From Liolophura sinensis (lineage: Eukaryota; Mollusca; Polyplacophora; Chitonida; Chitonidae), in assembly GCF_032854445.1 (NCBI RefSeq), contig NW_027017993.1:1-64000 (forward strand): a DNA stretch of 64,000 nt, read 5' to 3'. Within the stretch, counting starts at the first letter, position 1. Every line of letters begins with the position of its first letter. Of this stretch, positions 27,701 through 41,400 are shown piece by piece. The translations under genes and the position numbers were made by a program. The notes beneath the pieces are model-generated. The model worked only from the letters and a program-made list of their open reading frames with translations, ran no database searches and was not told the DNA's origin.

Positions 27701-28039
27701 TTGGAACAGTTTTTCCACTTTTGGATTTTTGCCTGGTATTTTTTCTAATTGAAATCGGCTACATTAACTATGTACAATCGCGACTGGTCATTACTATATT
27801 CAACTTTTCATTATAAGTTATGTGCCCTTCGGTAGCCCAGACGACGTCAAATCTTTGGGCCAAGCCCATTTAACTCACCCAGCAAATGTCTTACTTCTAA
27901 GTCGAAGACAAACTCAATGTCTTTATCTACATGTAGAAAAACCACACCATTTGTATATAAAAAAAACACAAGGTACTTGATACAGTCCGCTGTAAAAAGT
28001 ACAATTGAACACTGACCCACATCAATAAGGTGCCAAAAG
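24739..28039 (+). repeat. Six units leading into the 5-unit HOR
   Basis: Units start at 24739, 25289, 25839, 26389, 26940 and 27490. The first four follow the same order of variable-segment classes as the first four units of the following pentamer. The class with GGTCTTTTTTTCTAATTG, GGAGCAG and CTATATAC is at 24739 and 26389. The class with GGTCTTTTTGCGAATTG and CTATATAC is at 25289. The unit at 25839 reads TTTTTCCCCTTTT, a change shared only with 31893 and 38494. The units at 26940 (GGGTCAGG) and 27490 (CTCAAAGTC upstream, CCAACAGTATTGG) recur with their neighbours in the block at 39044. Confidence 0.75.
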
Positions 28040-31000
28040 ATGCGCAATTGGGCCAGGCATCTCCAGCTGTTGAAAAATTGCAAATTTCCTTGGTTTCCAT
28101 GGAGTAAGAGCCGTTGCTGGGCACGTGATCTTGACATCAATGATTATTCATTTGTGGCTACAGCCAAAAGTATTGGTCGGAGAGCAACGCGGTTTACACC
28201 ATTCGATTTCTCGTCAAAAAATACGTCGGATTAGCCTCTTACCAGCAGCATTGGAGCAGTTTTTCCACTTTTGGATTTTTGCCAGGTCTTTTTTTCTAAT
28301 TGAAATCGGCTACATTAACTATATACAATCGCGACTGGTCATTACTATATTCAACTTTTCATTATAAGTTATGTGGCCTTCGGTAGCCCAGACGACGTCA
28401 AATCTTTGGGCCAAGCCCATTTAACTCACCCAGCAAATGTCTTACTTCTAAGTCGAAGACAAACTCAATGTCTTTATCTACATGTAGAAAAACCACACCA
28501 TTTGTATATAAAAAAAACACAAGGTACTTGATACAGTCCGCTGTAAAAAGTACAATTGAACACTGACCCACATCAATAAGGTGCCAAAAGATGCGCAATT
28601 GGGCCAGGCATCTCCAGCTGTTGAAAAATTGCAAATTTCCTTGGTTTCCATGGAGTAAGAGCCGTTGCTGGGCACGTGATCTTGACATCAATGATTATTC
28701 ATTTGTGGCTACAGCCAAAAGTATTGGTCGGAGAGCAACGCGGTTTGCACCATTCGATTTCTCGTCAAAAAATACGTCGGATTAGCCTCTTACCAGCAGC
28801 ATTGGAACAGTTTTTCTACTTTTGGATTTTTGCCTGGTCTTTTTGCGAATTGAAATCGGCTACATTAACTATATACAATCGCGACTGGTCATTACTATAT
28901 TCAACTTTTCATTATAAGTTATGTGGCCTTCGGTAGCCCAGACGACGTCAAATCTTTGGGCCAAGCCCATTTAACTCACCCAGCAAATGTCTTACTTCTA
29001 AGTCGAAGACAAACTCAATGTCTTTATCTACATGTAGAAAAACCACACCATTTGTATATAAAAAAAACACAAGGTACTTGATACAGTCCGCTGTAAAAAG
29101 TACAATTGAACACTGACCCACATCAATAGGGTGCCAAAAGATGCGCAATTGGGCCAGGCATCTCCAGCTGTTGAAAAATTGCAAATTTCCTTGGTTTCCA
29201 TGGAGTAAGAGCCGTTGCTGGGCACGTGATCTTGACATCAATGATTATTCATTTGTGGCTACAGCCAAAAGTATTGGTCGGAGAGCAACGCGGTTTGCAC
29301 CATTCGATTTCTCGTCAAAAAATACGTCGGATTAGCCTCTTACCAGCAGCATTGGAACAGTTTTTCCACTTTTGGATTTTTGCCTGGTATTTTTTCTAAT
29401 TGAAATCGGCTACATTAACTATGTACAAACGCGACTGGTCATTACTATATTCAACTTTTCATTATAAGTTATGTGCCCTTCGGTAGCCCAGACGACGTCA
29501 AATCTTTGGGCCAAGCCCATTTAACTCACCCAGCAAATGTCTTACTTCTAAGTCGAAGACAAACTCAATGTCTTTATCTACATGTAGAAAAACCACACCA
29601 TTTGTATATAAAAAAAACACAAGGTACTTGATACAGTCCGCTGTAAAAAGTACAATTGAACACTGACCCACATCAATAAGGTGCCAAAAGATGCGCAATT
29701 GGGCCAGGCATCTCCAGCTGTTGAAAAATTGCAAATTTCCTTGGTTTCCATGGAGTAAGAGCCGTTGCTGGGCACGTGATCTTGACATCAATGATTATTC
29801 ATTTGTGGCTACAGCCAAAAGTATTGGTCGGAGAGCAACGCGGTTTGCACCATTCGATTTCTCGTCAAAAAATACGTCGGATTAGCCTCTTACCAGCAGC
29901 ATTGGAGCAGTTTTTCCACTTTTGGATTTTTGCCAGGTCTTTTTTTCTAATTGAAATCGGCTACATTAACTATATACAATCGCGACTGGTCATTACTATA
30001 TTCAACTTTTCATTATAAGTTATGTGGCCTTCGGTAGCCCAGACGACGTCAAATCTTTGGGCCAAGCCCATTTAACTCACCCAGCAAATGTCTTACTTCT
30101 AAGTCGAAGACAAACTCAATGTCTTTATCTACATGTAGAAAAACCACACCATTTGTATATAAAAAAAACACAAGGTACTTGATACAGTCCGCTGTAAAAA
30201 GTACAATTGAACACTGACCCACATCAATAAGGTGCCAAAAGATGCGCAATTGGGCCAGGCATCTCCAGCTGTTGAAAAATTGCAAATTTCCTTGGTTTCC
30301 ATGGAGTAAGAGCCGTTGCTGGGCACGTGATCTTGACATCAATGATTATTCATTTGTGGCTACAGCCAAAAGTATTGGTCGGAGAGCAACGCGGTTTGCA
30401 CCATTCGATTTCTCGTCAAAAAATACGTCGGATTAGCCTCTTACCAGCAGCATTGGAACAGTTTTTCTACTTTTGGATTTTTACCTGGTCTTTTTGCGAA
30501 TTGAAATCGGCTACATTAACTATGTACAATCGCGACTGGTCATTACTATATTCAACTTTTCATTATAAGTTATGTGCCCTTCGGTAGCCCAGACGACGTC
30601 AAATCTTTGGGCCAAGCCCATTTAACTCACCCAGCAGTTGTCTTACTTCTAAGTCGAAGACAAACTCAATGTCTTTATCTACATGTAGAAAAACCACACC
30701 ATTTGTATATAAAAAAAACACAAGGTACTTGATACAGTCCGCTGTAAAAAGTACAATTGAACACTGACCCACATCAATAAGGTGCCAAAATATGCGCAAT
30801 TGGGCCAGGCATCTCCAGCTGTTGAAAAATTGCAAATTTCATTGGTTTCCATGGAGTAAGAGCCGTTGCTGGGCACGTGATCTTGACATCAATGATTATT
30901 CATTTGTGGCTACAGCCAAAAGTATTGGTCGGAGAGCAACGTGGTTTGCACCATTCGATTTCTCGTCAAAAAATACGTCGGATTAGCCTCTTACCAGCAG

Positions 31001-33543
31001 CATTGGAGCAGTTTTTCCACTTTTGGATTTTTGCCAGGTCTTTTTTTCTAATTGAAATCGGCTACATTAACTATATACAATCGCGACTGGTCATTACTAT
31101 ATTCAACTTTTCATTATAAGTTATGTGGCCTTCGGTAGCCCAGACGACGTCAAATCTTTGGGCCAAGCCCATTTAACTCACCCAGCAAATGTCTTACTTC
31201 TAAGTCGAAGACAAACTCAATGTCTTTATCTACATGTAGAAAAACCACACCATTTGTATATAAAAAAAACACAAGGTACTTGATACAGTCCGCTGTAAAA
31301 AGTACAATTGAACACTGACCCACATCAATAAGGTGCCAAAAGATGCGCAATTGGGCCAGGCATCTCCAGCTGTTGAAAAATTGCAAATTTCCTTGGTTTC
31401 CATGGAGTAAGAGCCGTTGCTGGGCACGTGATCTTGACATCAATGATTATTCATTTGTGGCTACAGCCAAAAGTATTGGTCGGAGAGCAACGCGGTTTGC
31501 ACCATTCGATTTCTCGTCAAAAAATACGTCGGATTAGCCTCTTACCAGCAGCATTGGAACAGTTTTTCTACTTTTGGATTTTTGCCTGGTCTTTTTGCGA
31601 ATTGAAATCGGCTACATTAACTATATACAATCGCGACTGGTCATTACTATATTCAACTTTTCATTATAAGTTATGTGGCCTTCGGTAGCCCAGACGACGT
31701 CAAATCTTTGGGCCAAGCCCATTTAACTCACCCAGCAAATGTCTTACTTCTAAGTCGAAGACAATCTCAATTTCTTTATCTACATGTAGAAAAACCACAC
31801 CATTTGTATATAAAAAAAACACAAGGTACTTGATACAGTCCGCTGTAAAAAGTACAATTGAACACTGACCCACATCAATAAGGTGCCAAAAGATGCGCAA
31901 TTGGGCCAGGCATCTCCAGCTGTTGAAAAATTGCAAATTTCCTTGGTTTCCATGGAGTAAGAGCCGTTGCTGGGCACGTGATCTTGACATCAATGATTAT
32001 TCATTTGTGGCTACAGCCAAAAGTATTGGTCGGAGAGCAACGCGGTTTGCACCATTCGATTTCTCGTCAAAAAATACGTCGGATTAGCCTCTTACCAGCA
32101 GCATTGGAACAGTTTTTCCCCTTTTGGATTTTTGCCTGGTATTTTTTCTAATTGAAATCGGCTACATTAACTATGTACAATCGCGACTGGTCATTACTAT
32201 ATTCAACTTTTCATTATAAGTTATGTGCCCTTCGGTAGCCCAGACGACGTCAAATCTTTGGGCCAAGCCCATTTAACTCACCCAGCAAATGTCTTACTTC
32301 TAAGTCGAAGACAAACTCAATGTCTTTATCTACATGTAGAAAAACCACACCATTTGTATATAAAAAAAACACAAGGTACTTGATACAGTCCGCTGTAAAA
32401 AGTACAATTGAACACTGACCCACATCAATTAGGTGCCAAAAGATGCGCAATTGGGCCAGGCATCTCCAGCTGTTGAAAAATTGCAAATTTCCTTGGTTTC
32501 CATGGAGTAAGAGCCGTTGCTGGGCACGTGATCTTGACATCAATGATTATTCATTTGTGGCTACAGCCAAAAGTATTGGTCGGAGAGCAACGCGGTTTGC
32601 ACCATTCGATTTCTCGTCAAAAAATACGTCGGATTAGCCTCTTACCAGCAGCATTGGAGCAGTTTTTCCACTTTTGGGTTTTTGCCAGGTCTTTTTTTCT
32701 AATTGAAATCGGCTACATTAACTATATACAATCGCGACTGGTCATTACTATATTCAACTTTTCATTATAAGTTATGTGGCCTTCGGTAGCCCAGACGACG
32801 TCAAATCTTTGGGCCAAGCCCATTTAACTCACCCAGCAAATGTCTTACTTCTAAGTCGAAGACAAACTCAATGTCTTTATCTACATGTAGAAAAACCACA
32901 CCATTTGTATATAAAAAAAACACAAGGTACTTGATACAGTCCGCTGTAAAAAGTACAATTGAACACTGACCCACATCAATAAGGTGCCAAAAGATGCGCA
33001 ATTGGGCCAGGCATCTCCAGCTGTTGAAAAATTGCAAATTTCCTTGGTTTCCATGGAGTAAGAGCCGTTGCTGGGCACGTGATCTTGACATCAATGATTA
33101 TTCATTTGTGGCTACAGCCAAAAGTATTGGTCGGAGAGCAACGCGGTTTGCACCATTCGATTTCTCGTCAAAAAATACGTCGGATTAGCCTCTTACCAGC
33201 AGCATTGGAACAGTTTTTCTACTTTTGGATTTTTGCCTGGTCTTTTTGCGAATTGAAATTGGCTACATTAACTATGTACAATCGCGACTGGTCATTACTA
33301 TATTCAACTTTTCATTATAAGTTATGTGCCCTTCGGTAGCCCAGACGACGTCAAATCTTTGGGCCAAGCCCATTTAACTCACCCAGCAGTTGTCTTACTT
33401 CTAAGTCGAAGACAAACTCAATGTCTTTATCTACATGTAGAAAAACCACACCATTTGTATATAAAAAAAACACAAGGTACTTGATACAGTCCGCTGTAAA
33501 AAGTACAATTGAACACTGACCCACATCAATAAGGTGCCAAAAT
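28040..33543 (+). repeat. 5-unit higher-order repeat, two copies of 2752 bp
   Basis: Copy one is 28040, 28591, 29141, 29691, 30242. Copy two is 30792, 31343, 31893, 32443, 32994. In each copy positions 1 and 4 have GGAGCAG with GGTCTTTTTTTCTAATTG and CTATATAC. Position 2 has GCGAATTG with CTATATAC followed by GTGGCC. Position 3 is the GGTATTTTTTCTAATTG class. Position 5 has GCGAATTG with CTATGTAC, GTGCCC and CAGCAGTTG. Both copies are followed by a unit carrying the rare TTTCATTGG (usually TTTCCTTGG), at 30792 and 33544. Copies differ by private changes such as TTTTACCTGG near 30481 and TTTTGGGTTTTTGCC near 32674. Confidence 0.85.
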
Positions 33544-35743
33544 ATGCGCAATTGGGCCAGGCATCTCCAGCTGTTGAAAAATTGCAAATTTCATTGGTTT
33601 CCATGGAGTAAGAGCCGTTGCTGGGCACGTGATCTTGACATCAATGATTATTCATTTGTGGCTACAGCCAAAAGTATTGGTCGGAGAGCAACGTGGTTTG
33701 CACCATTCGATTTCTCGTCAAAAAATACGTCGGAATAGCCTCTTACCAGCAGAATTGGAACAGTTTTTCCACTTTTGGATTTTTGCCTGGTATTTTTTCT
33801 AATTGAAATCGGCTACATTAACTATGTACAATCGCGACTGGTCATTACTATATTCAACTTTTCATTATAAGTTATGTGCCCTTCGGTAGCCCAGACGACG
33901 TCAAATCTTTGGGCCAAGCCCATTTAACTCACCCAGCAAATGTCTTACTTCTAAGTCGAAGACAAACTCAATGTCTTTATCTACATGTAGAAAAACCACA
34001 CCATTTGTATATAAAAAAAACACAAGGTACTTGATACAGTCCGCTGTAAAAAGTACAATTGAACACTGACCCACATCAATAAGGTGCCAAAAGATGCGCA
34101 ATTGGGCCAGGCATCTCCAGCTGTTGAAAAATTGCAAATTCCCTTGGTTTCCATGGAGTAAGAGCCGTTGCTGGGCACGTGATCTTGACATCAATGATTA
34201 TTCATTTGTGGCTACAGCCAAAAGTATTGGTCGGAGAGCAACGCGGTTTGCACCATTCGATTTCTCGTCAAAAAATACGTCGGATTAGCCTCTTACCAGC
34301 AGCATTGGAACGGTTTTTCTACTTTTGGATTTTTGCCTGGTCTTTTTGCGAATTGAAATCGGCTACATTAACTATGTACAATCGCGACTGGTCATTACTA
34401 TATTCAACTTTTCATTATAAGTTATGTGCCCTTCGGTAGCCCAGACGACGTCAAATCTTTGGGCCAAGCCCATTTAACTCACCCAGCAGTTGTCTTACTT
34501 CTAAGTCGAAGACAAACTCAATGTCTTTATCTACATGTAGAAAAACCACACCATTTGTATATAAAAAAAACACAAGGTACTTGATACAGTCCGCTGTAAA
34601 AAGTACAATTGAACACTGACCCACATCAATAAGGTGCCAAAAGATGCGCAATTGGGCCAGGCATCTCCAGCTGTTGAAAAATTGCAAATTTCCTTGGTTT
34701 CCATGGAGTAAGAGCCGTTGCTGGGCACGTGATCTTGACATCAATGATTATTCATTTGTGGCTACAGCCAAAAGTATTGGTCGGAGAGCAACGTGGTTTG
34801 CACCATTCGATTTCTCGTCAAAAAATACGTCGGAATAGCCTCTTACCAGCAGAATTGGAACAGTTTTTCCACTTTTGGATTTTTGCCTGGTATTTTTTCT
34901 AATTGAAATCGGCTACATTAACTATGTACAATCGCGACTGGTCATTACTATATTCAACTTTTCATTATAAGTTATGTGCCCTTCGGTAGCCCAGACGACG
35001 TCAAATCTTTGGGCCAAGCCCATTTAACTCACCCAGCAAATGTCTTACTTCTAAGTCGAAGACAAACTCAATGTCTTTATCTACATGTAGAAAAACCACA
35101 CCATTTGTATATAAAAAAAACACAAGGTACTTGATACAGTCCGCTGTAAAAAGTACAATTGAACACTGACCCACATCAATAAGGTGCCAAAAGATGCGCA
35201 ATTGGGCCAGGCATCTCCAGCTGTTGAAAAATTGCAAATTCCCTTGGTTTCCATGGAGTAAGAGCCGTTGCTGGGCACGTGATCTTGACATCAATGATTA
35301 TTCATTTGTGGCTACAGCCAAAAGTATTGGTCGGAGAGCAACGCGGTTTGCACCATTCGATTTCTCGTCAAAAAATACGTCGGATTAGCCTCTTACCAGC
35401 AGCATTGGAACAGTTTTTCTACTTTTGGATTTTTGCCTGGTCTTTTTGCGAATTGAAATCGGCTACATTAACTATGTACAATCGCGACTGGTCATTACTA
35501 TATTCAACTTTTCATTATAAGTTATGTGCCCTTCGGTAGCCCAGACGACGTCAAATCTTTGGGCCAAGCCCATTTAACTCACCCAGCAGTTGTCTTACTT
35601 CTAAGTCGAAGACAAACTCAATGTCTTTATCTACATGTAGAAAAACCACACCATTTGTATATAAAAAAAACACAAGGTACTTGATACAGTCCGCTGTAAA
35701 AAGTACAATTGAACACTGACCCACATCAATAAGGTGCCAAAAG
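33544..35743 (+). repeat. 2-unit higher-order repeat, two copies of 1100 bp
   Basis: The pair 33544/34094 is repeated as 34644/35194. First members share the rare CGGAATAGCC (33731 and 34831) and AGAATTGG. Second members share AAATTCCCTTGG (34138 and 35238), then GCGAATTG and CAGCAGTTG. The unit at 33544 also keeps TTTCATTGG from the preceding pentamer, while 34644 does not. The dimer is therefore a recent local duplication built on the edge of the older repeat. Confidence 0.85.
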
Positions 35744-36293
35744 ATGCGCAATTGGGTCAGGCATCTCCAGCTGTTGAAAAATTGCAAATTTCCTTGGTTT
35801 CCATGGAGTAAGAGCCGTTGCTGGGCACGTGATCTTGACATCAATGATTATTCATTTGTGGCTACAGCCAAAAGTATTGGTCGGAGAGCAACGTGGTTTG
35901 CACCATTCGATTTCTCGTCAAAAAATACGTCGGATTAGCCTCTTACCAGCAGAATTAGAACAGTTTTTCCACTTTTGGATTTTTGCCTGGTATTTTTTCT
36001 AATTGAAATCGGCTACATTAACTATGTACAATCGCGACTGGTCATTACTATATTCAACTTTTCATTATAAGTTATGTGCCCTTCGGTAGCCCAGACGACG
36101 TCAAATCTTTGGGCCAAGCCCATTTAACTCACCCAGCAAATGTCTTACTTCTAAGTCGAAGACAAACTCAATGTCTTTATCTACATGTAGAAAAACCACA
36201 CCATTTGTATATAAAAAAAACACAAGGTACTTGATACAGTCCGCTGTAAAAAGTACAATTGAACACTGACCCACATTAATAAGGTGTCAAAAG
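35744..36293 (+). repeat. Linking monomer between two 2-unit repeats
   Basis: This unit carries GGGTCAGG, ACGTGG and the combination AGAATTAGAACAG. The same unit type follows the AAATTCCC unit at 46197, so it belongs to the larger block copied at 45647. Confidence 0.75.
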
Positions 36294-38493
36294 ATGCGCA
36301 ATTGGGTCAGGCATCTCCAGCTGTTGAAAAATTGCAAATTTCCTTGGTTTCCATGGAGTAAGAGCCGTTGCTGGGCACGTGATCTTGACATCAATGATTA
36401 TTCATTTGTGGCTACAGCCAAAAGTACTGGTCAGAGAGCAACGTGGTTTGCACCATTCGATTTCTCGTCAAAAAATACGTCGGATTAGCCTCTTACCAGC
36501 AGAATTGGAACAGTTTTTCCACTTTTGGATTTTTGCCTGGTATTTTTTCTAATTGAAATCGGCTACATTAACTATGTACAATCGCGACTGGTCATTACTA
36601 TATTCAACTTTTCATTATAAGTTATGTGCCCTTCGGTAGCCCAGACGACGTCAAATCTTTGGGCCAAGCCCATTTAACTCACCCAGCAAATGTCTTACTT
36701 CTAAGTCGAAGACAAACTCAATGCCTTTATCTACATGTAGAAAAACCACACCATTTGTATATAAAAAAAACACAAGGTACTTGATACAGTCCGCTGTAAA
36801 AAGTACAATTGAACACTGACCCACATCAATAAGGTGCCAAAAGATGCGCAATTGGGCCAGGCATCTCCAGCTGTTGAAAAATTGCAAATTTCCTTGGTTT
36901 CCATGGAGTAAGAGCCGTTGCTGGGCACGTGATCTTGACATCAATGATTATTCATTTGTGGCTACAGCCAAAAGTATTGGTCGGAGAGCAACGTGGTTTG
37001 CACCATTCGATTTCTCGTCAAAAAATACGTCGGATTAGCCTCTTACCAGCAGAATTAGAACAGTTTTTCCACTTTTGGATTTTTGCCTGGTATTTTTTCT
37101 AATTGAAATCGGCTACATTAACTATGTACAATCGCGACTGGTCATTACTATATTCAACTTTTCATTATAAGTTATGTGCCCTTCGGTAGCCCAGACGACG
37201 TCAAATCTTTGGGCCAAGCCCATTTAACTCACCCAGCAAATGTCTTACTTCTAAGTCGAAGACAAACTCAATGTCTTTATCTACATGTAGAAAAACCACA
37301 CCATTTGTATATAAAAAAAACACAAGGTACTTGATACAGTCCGCTGTAAAAAGTACAATTGAACACTGACCCACATCAATAAGGTGTCAAAAGATGCGCA
37401 ATTGGGTCAGGCATCTCCAGCTGTTGAAAAATTGCAAATTTCCTTGGTTTCCATGGAGTAAGAGCCGTTGCTGGGCACGTGATCTTGATATCAATGATTA
37501 TTCATTTGTGGCTACAGCCAAAAGTACTGGTCAGAGAGCAACGTGGTTTGCACCATTCGATTTCTCGTCAAAAAATACGTCGGATTAGCCTCTTACCAGC
37601 AGAATTGGAACAGTTTTTCCACTTTTGGATTTTTGCCTGGTATTTTTTCTAATTGAAATCGGCTACATTAACTATGTACAATCGCGACTGGTCATTACTA
37701 TATTCAACTTTTCATTATAAGTTATGTGCCCTTCGGTAGCCCAGACGACGTCAAATCTTTGGGCCAAGCCCATTTAACTCACCCAGCAAATGTCTTACTT
37801 CTAAGTCGAAGACAAACTCAATGCCTTTATCTACATGTAGAAAAACCACACCATTTGTATATAAAAAAAACACAAGGTACTTGATACAGTCCGCTGTAAA
37901 AAGTACAATTGAACACTGACCCACATCAATAAGGTGCCAAAAGATGCGCAATTGGGCCAGGCATCTCCAGCTGTTGAAAAATTGCAAATTTCCTTGGTTT
38001 CCATGGAGTAAGAGCCGTTGCTGGGCACGTGATCTTGACATCAATGATTATTCATTTGTGGCTACAGCCAAAAGTATTGGTCGGAGAGCAACGCGGTTTG
38101 CACCATTCGATTTCTCGTCAAAAAATACGTCGGATTAGCCTCTTACCAGCAGCACTGGAACAGTTTTTCTACTTTTGGATTTTTGCCTGGTCTTTTTGCG
38201 AATTGAAATCGGCTACATTAACTATATACAATCGCGACTGGTCATTACTATATTCAACTTTTCATTATAAGTTATGTGGCCTTCGGTAGCCCAGACGACG
38301 TCAAATCTTTGGGCCAAGCCCATTTAACTCACCCAGCAAATGTCTTACTTCTAAGTCGAAGACAAACTCAATGTCTTTATCTACATGTAGAAAAACCACA
38401 CCATTTGTATATAAAAAAAACACAAGGTACTTGATACAGTCCGCTGTAAAAAGTACAATTGAACACTGACCCACATCAATAAGGTGCCAAAAG
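36294..38493 (+). repeat. 2-unit higher-order repeat, two copies of 1100 bp
   Basis: The pair 36294/36844 is repeated as 37394/37944. First members share GGTGTCAAAAG just before the unit, GGGTCAGG, and the double change AGTACTGGTCAGAG. Second members are preceded by CTCAATGCCTTT (usually CTCAATGTCTTT). The GGTGTC change converts a TGG codon to TGA in the long reverse-strand frame that the other copies keep open. Because this variant was copied intact several times, it argues against that frame being a gene. Confidence 0.85.
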
Positions 38494-41400
38494 ATGCGCA
38501 ATTGGGCCAGGCATCTCCAGCTGTTGAAAAATTGCAAATTTCCTTGGTTTCCATGGAGTAAGAGCCGTTGCTGGGCACGTGATCTTGACATCAATGATTA
38601 TTCATTTGTGGCTACAGCCAAAAGTATTGGTCGGAGAGCAACGCGGTTTGCACCATTCGATTTCTCGTCAAAAAATACGTCGGATTAGCCTCTTACCAGC
38701 AGCATTGGAACAGTTTTTCCCCTTTTGGATTTTTGCCTGGTATTTTTTCTAATTGAAATCGGCTACATTAACTATGTACAATCGCGACTGGTCATTACTA
38801 TATTCAACTTTTCATTATAAGTTATGTGCCCTTCGGTAGCCCAGACGACGTCAAATCTTTGGGCCAAGCCCATTTAACTCACCCAGCAAATGTCTTACTT
38901 CTAAGTCGAAGACAAACTCAATGTCTTTATCTACATGTAGAAAAACCACACCATTTGTATATAAAAAAAACACAAGGTACTTGATACAGTCCGCTGTAAA
39001 AAGTACAATTGAACACTGACCCACATCAATAAGGTGCCAAAAGATGCGCAATTGGGTCAGGCATCTCCAGCTGTTGAAAAATTGCAAATTTCCTTGGTTT
39101 CCATGGAGTAAGAGCCGTTGCTGGGCACGTGATCTTGACATCAATGATTATTCATTTGTGGCTACAGCCAAAAGTATTGGTCAGAGAGCAACGTGGTTTG
39201 CACCATTCGATTTCTCGTCAAAAAATACGTCGGATTAGCCTCTTACCAGCAGCATTGGAACATTTTTTCCACTTTTGGATTTTTGCCTGGTATTTTGTCT
39301 AATTGAAATCGGCTACATTAACTATGTACAATCGCGACTGGTCATTACTATATTCAACTTTTCATTATAAGTTATGTGCCCTTCGGTAGCCCAGACGACG
39401 TCAAATCTTTGGGCCAAGCCCATTTAACTCACCCAGCAAATGTCTTACTTCTAAGTCGAAGACAACCTCAAAGTCTTTATCTACATGTAGAAAAACCACA
39501 CCATTTGTATATAAAAAAAACACAAGGTACTTGATACAGTCCGCTGTAAAAAGTACAATTGAACACTGACCCACATCAATAAGGTGCCAAAAGATGCGCA
39601 ATTGGGCCAGGCATCTCCAGCTGTTGAAAAATTGCAAATTTCCTTGGTTTCCATGGAGTAAGAGCCGTTGCTGGGCACGTGATCTTGACATCAATGATTA
39701 TTCATTTGTGGCTACAGCCAAAAGTATTGGTCGGAGAGCAACGCGGTTTGCACCATTCGATTTCTCGTCAAAAAATACGTCGGATTAGCCTCTTACCAGC
39801 AGCATTGGAACAGTTTTTCCACTTTTGGATTTTTGCCTGGTATTTTTTCTAATTGAAATCGGCTACATTAACTATGTACAATCGCGACTGGTCATTACTA
39901 TATTCAACTTTTCATTATAAGTTATGTGCCCTTCGGTAGCCCAGACGACGTCAAATCTTTGGGCCAAGCCCATTTAACTCACCCAGCAAATGTCTTACTT
40001 CTAAGTCGAAGACAAACTCAATGTCTTTATCTACATGTAGAAAAACCACACCATTTGTATATAGAAAAAACACAAGGTACTTGATACAGTCCGCTGTAAA
40101 AAGTACAATTGAACACTGACCCACATCAATAAGGTGCCAAAAGATGCGCAATTGGGCCAGGCATCTCCAGCTGTTGAAAAATTGCAAATTTCCTTGGTTT
40201 CCATGGAGTAAGAGCCGTTGCTGGGCACGTGATCTTGACATCAATGATTATTCATTTGTGGCTACAGCCAAAAGTATTGGTCGGAGAGCAACGCGGTTTA
40301 CACCATTCGATTTCTCGTCAAAAAATACGTCGGATTAGCCTCTTACCAGCAGCATTGGAGCAGTTTTTCCACTTTTGGATTTTTGCCAGGTCTTTTTTTC
40401 TAATTGAAATCGGCTACATTAACTATATACAATCGCGACTGGTCATTACTATATTCAACTTTTCATTATAAGTTATGTGGCCTTCGGTAGCCCAGACGAC
40501 GTCAAATCTTTGGGCCAAGCCCATTTAACTCACCCAGCAAATGTCTTACTTCTAAGTCGAAGACAAACTCAATGTCTTTATCTACATGTAGAAAAACCAC
40601 ACCATTTGTATATAAAAAAAACACAAGGTACTTGATACAGTCCGCTGTAAAAAGTACAATTGAACACTGACCCACATCAATAAGGTGCCAAAAGATGCGC
40701 AATTGGGCCAGGCATCTCCAGCTGTTGAAAAATTGCAAATTTCCTTGGTTTCCATGGAGTAAGAGCCGTTGCTGGGCACGTGATCTTGACATCAATGATT
40801 ATTCATTTGTGGCTACAGCCAAAAGTATTGGTCGGAGAGCAACGCGGTTTGCACCATTCGATTTCTCGTCAAAAAATACGTCGGATTAGCCTCTTACCAG
40901 CAGCATTGGAACAGTTTTTCTACTTTTGGATTTTTGCCAGGTCTTTTTGCGAATTGAAATCGGCTACATTAACTATATACAATCGCGACTGGTCATTACT
41001 ATATTCAACTTTTCATTATAAGTTATGTGGCCTTCGGTAGCCCAGACGACGTCAAATCTTTGGGCCAAGCCCATTTAACTCACCCAGCAAATGTCTTACT
41101 TCTAAGTCGAAGACAAACTCAATGTCTTTATCTACATGTAGAAAAACCACACCATTTGTATATAAAAAAAACACAAGGTACTTGATACAGTCCGCTGTAA
41201 AAAGTACAATTGAACACTGACCCACATCAATAAGGTGCCAAAAGATGCGCAATTGGGCCAGGCATCTCCAGCTGTTGAAAAATTGCAAATTTCCTTGGTT
41301 TCCATGGAGTAAGAGCCGTTGCTGGGCACGTGATCTTGACATCAATGATTATTCATTTGTGGCTACAGCCAAAAGTATTGGTCGGAGAGCAACGCGGTTT

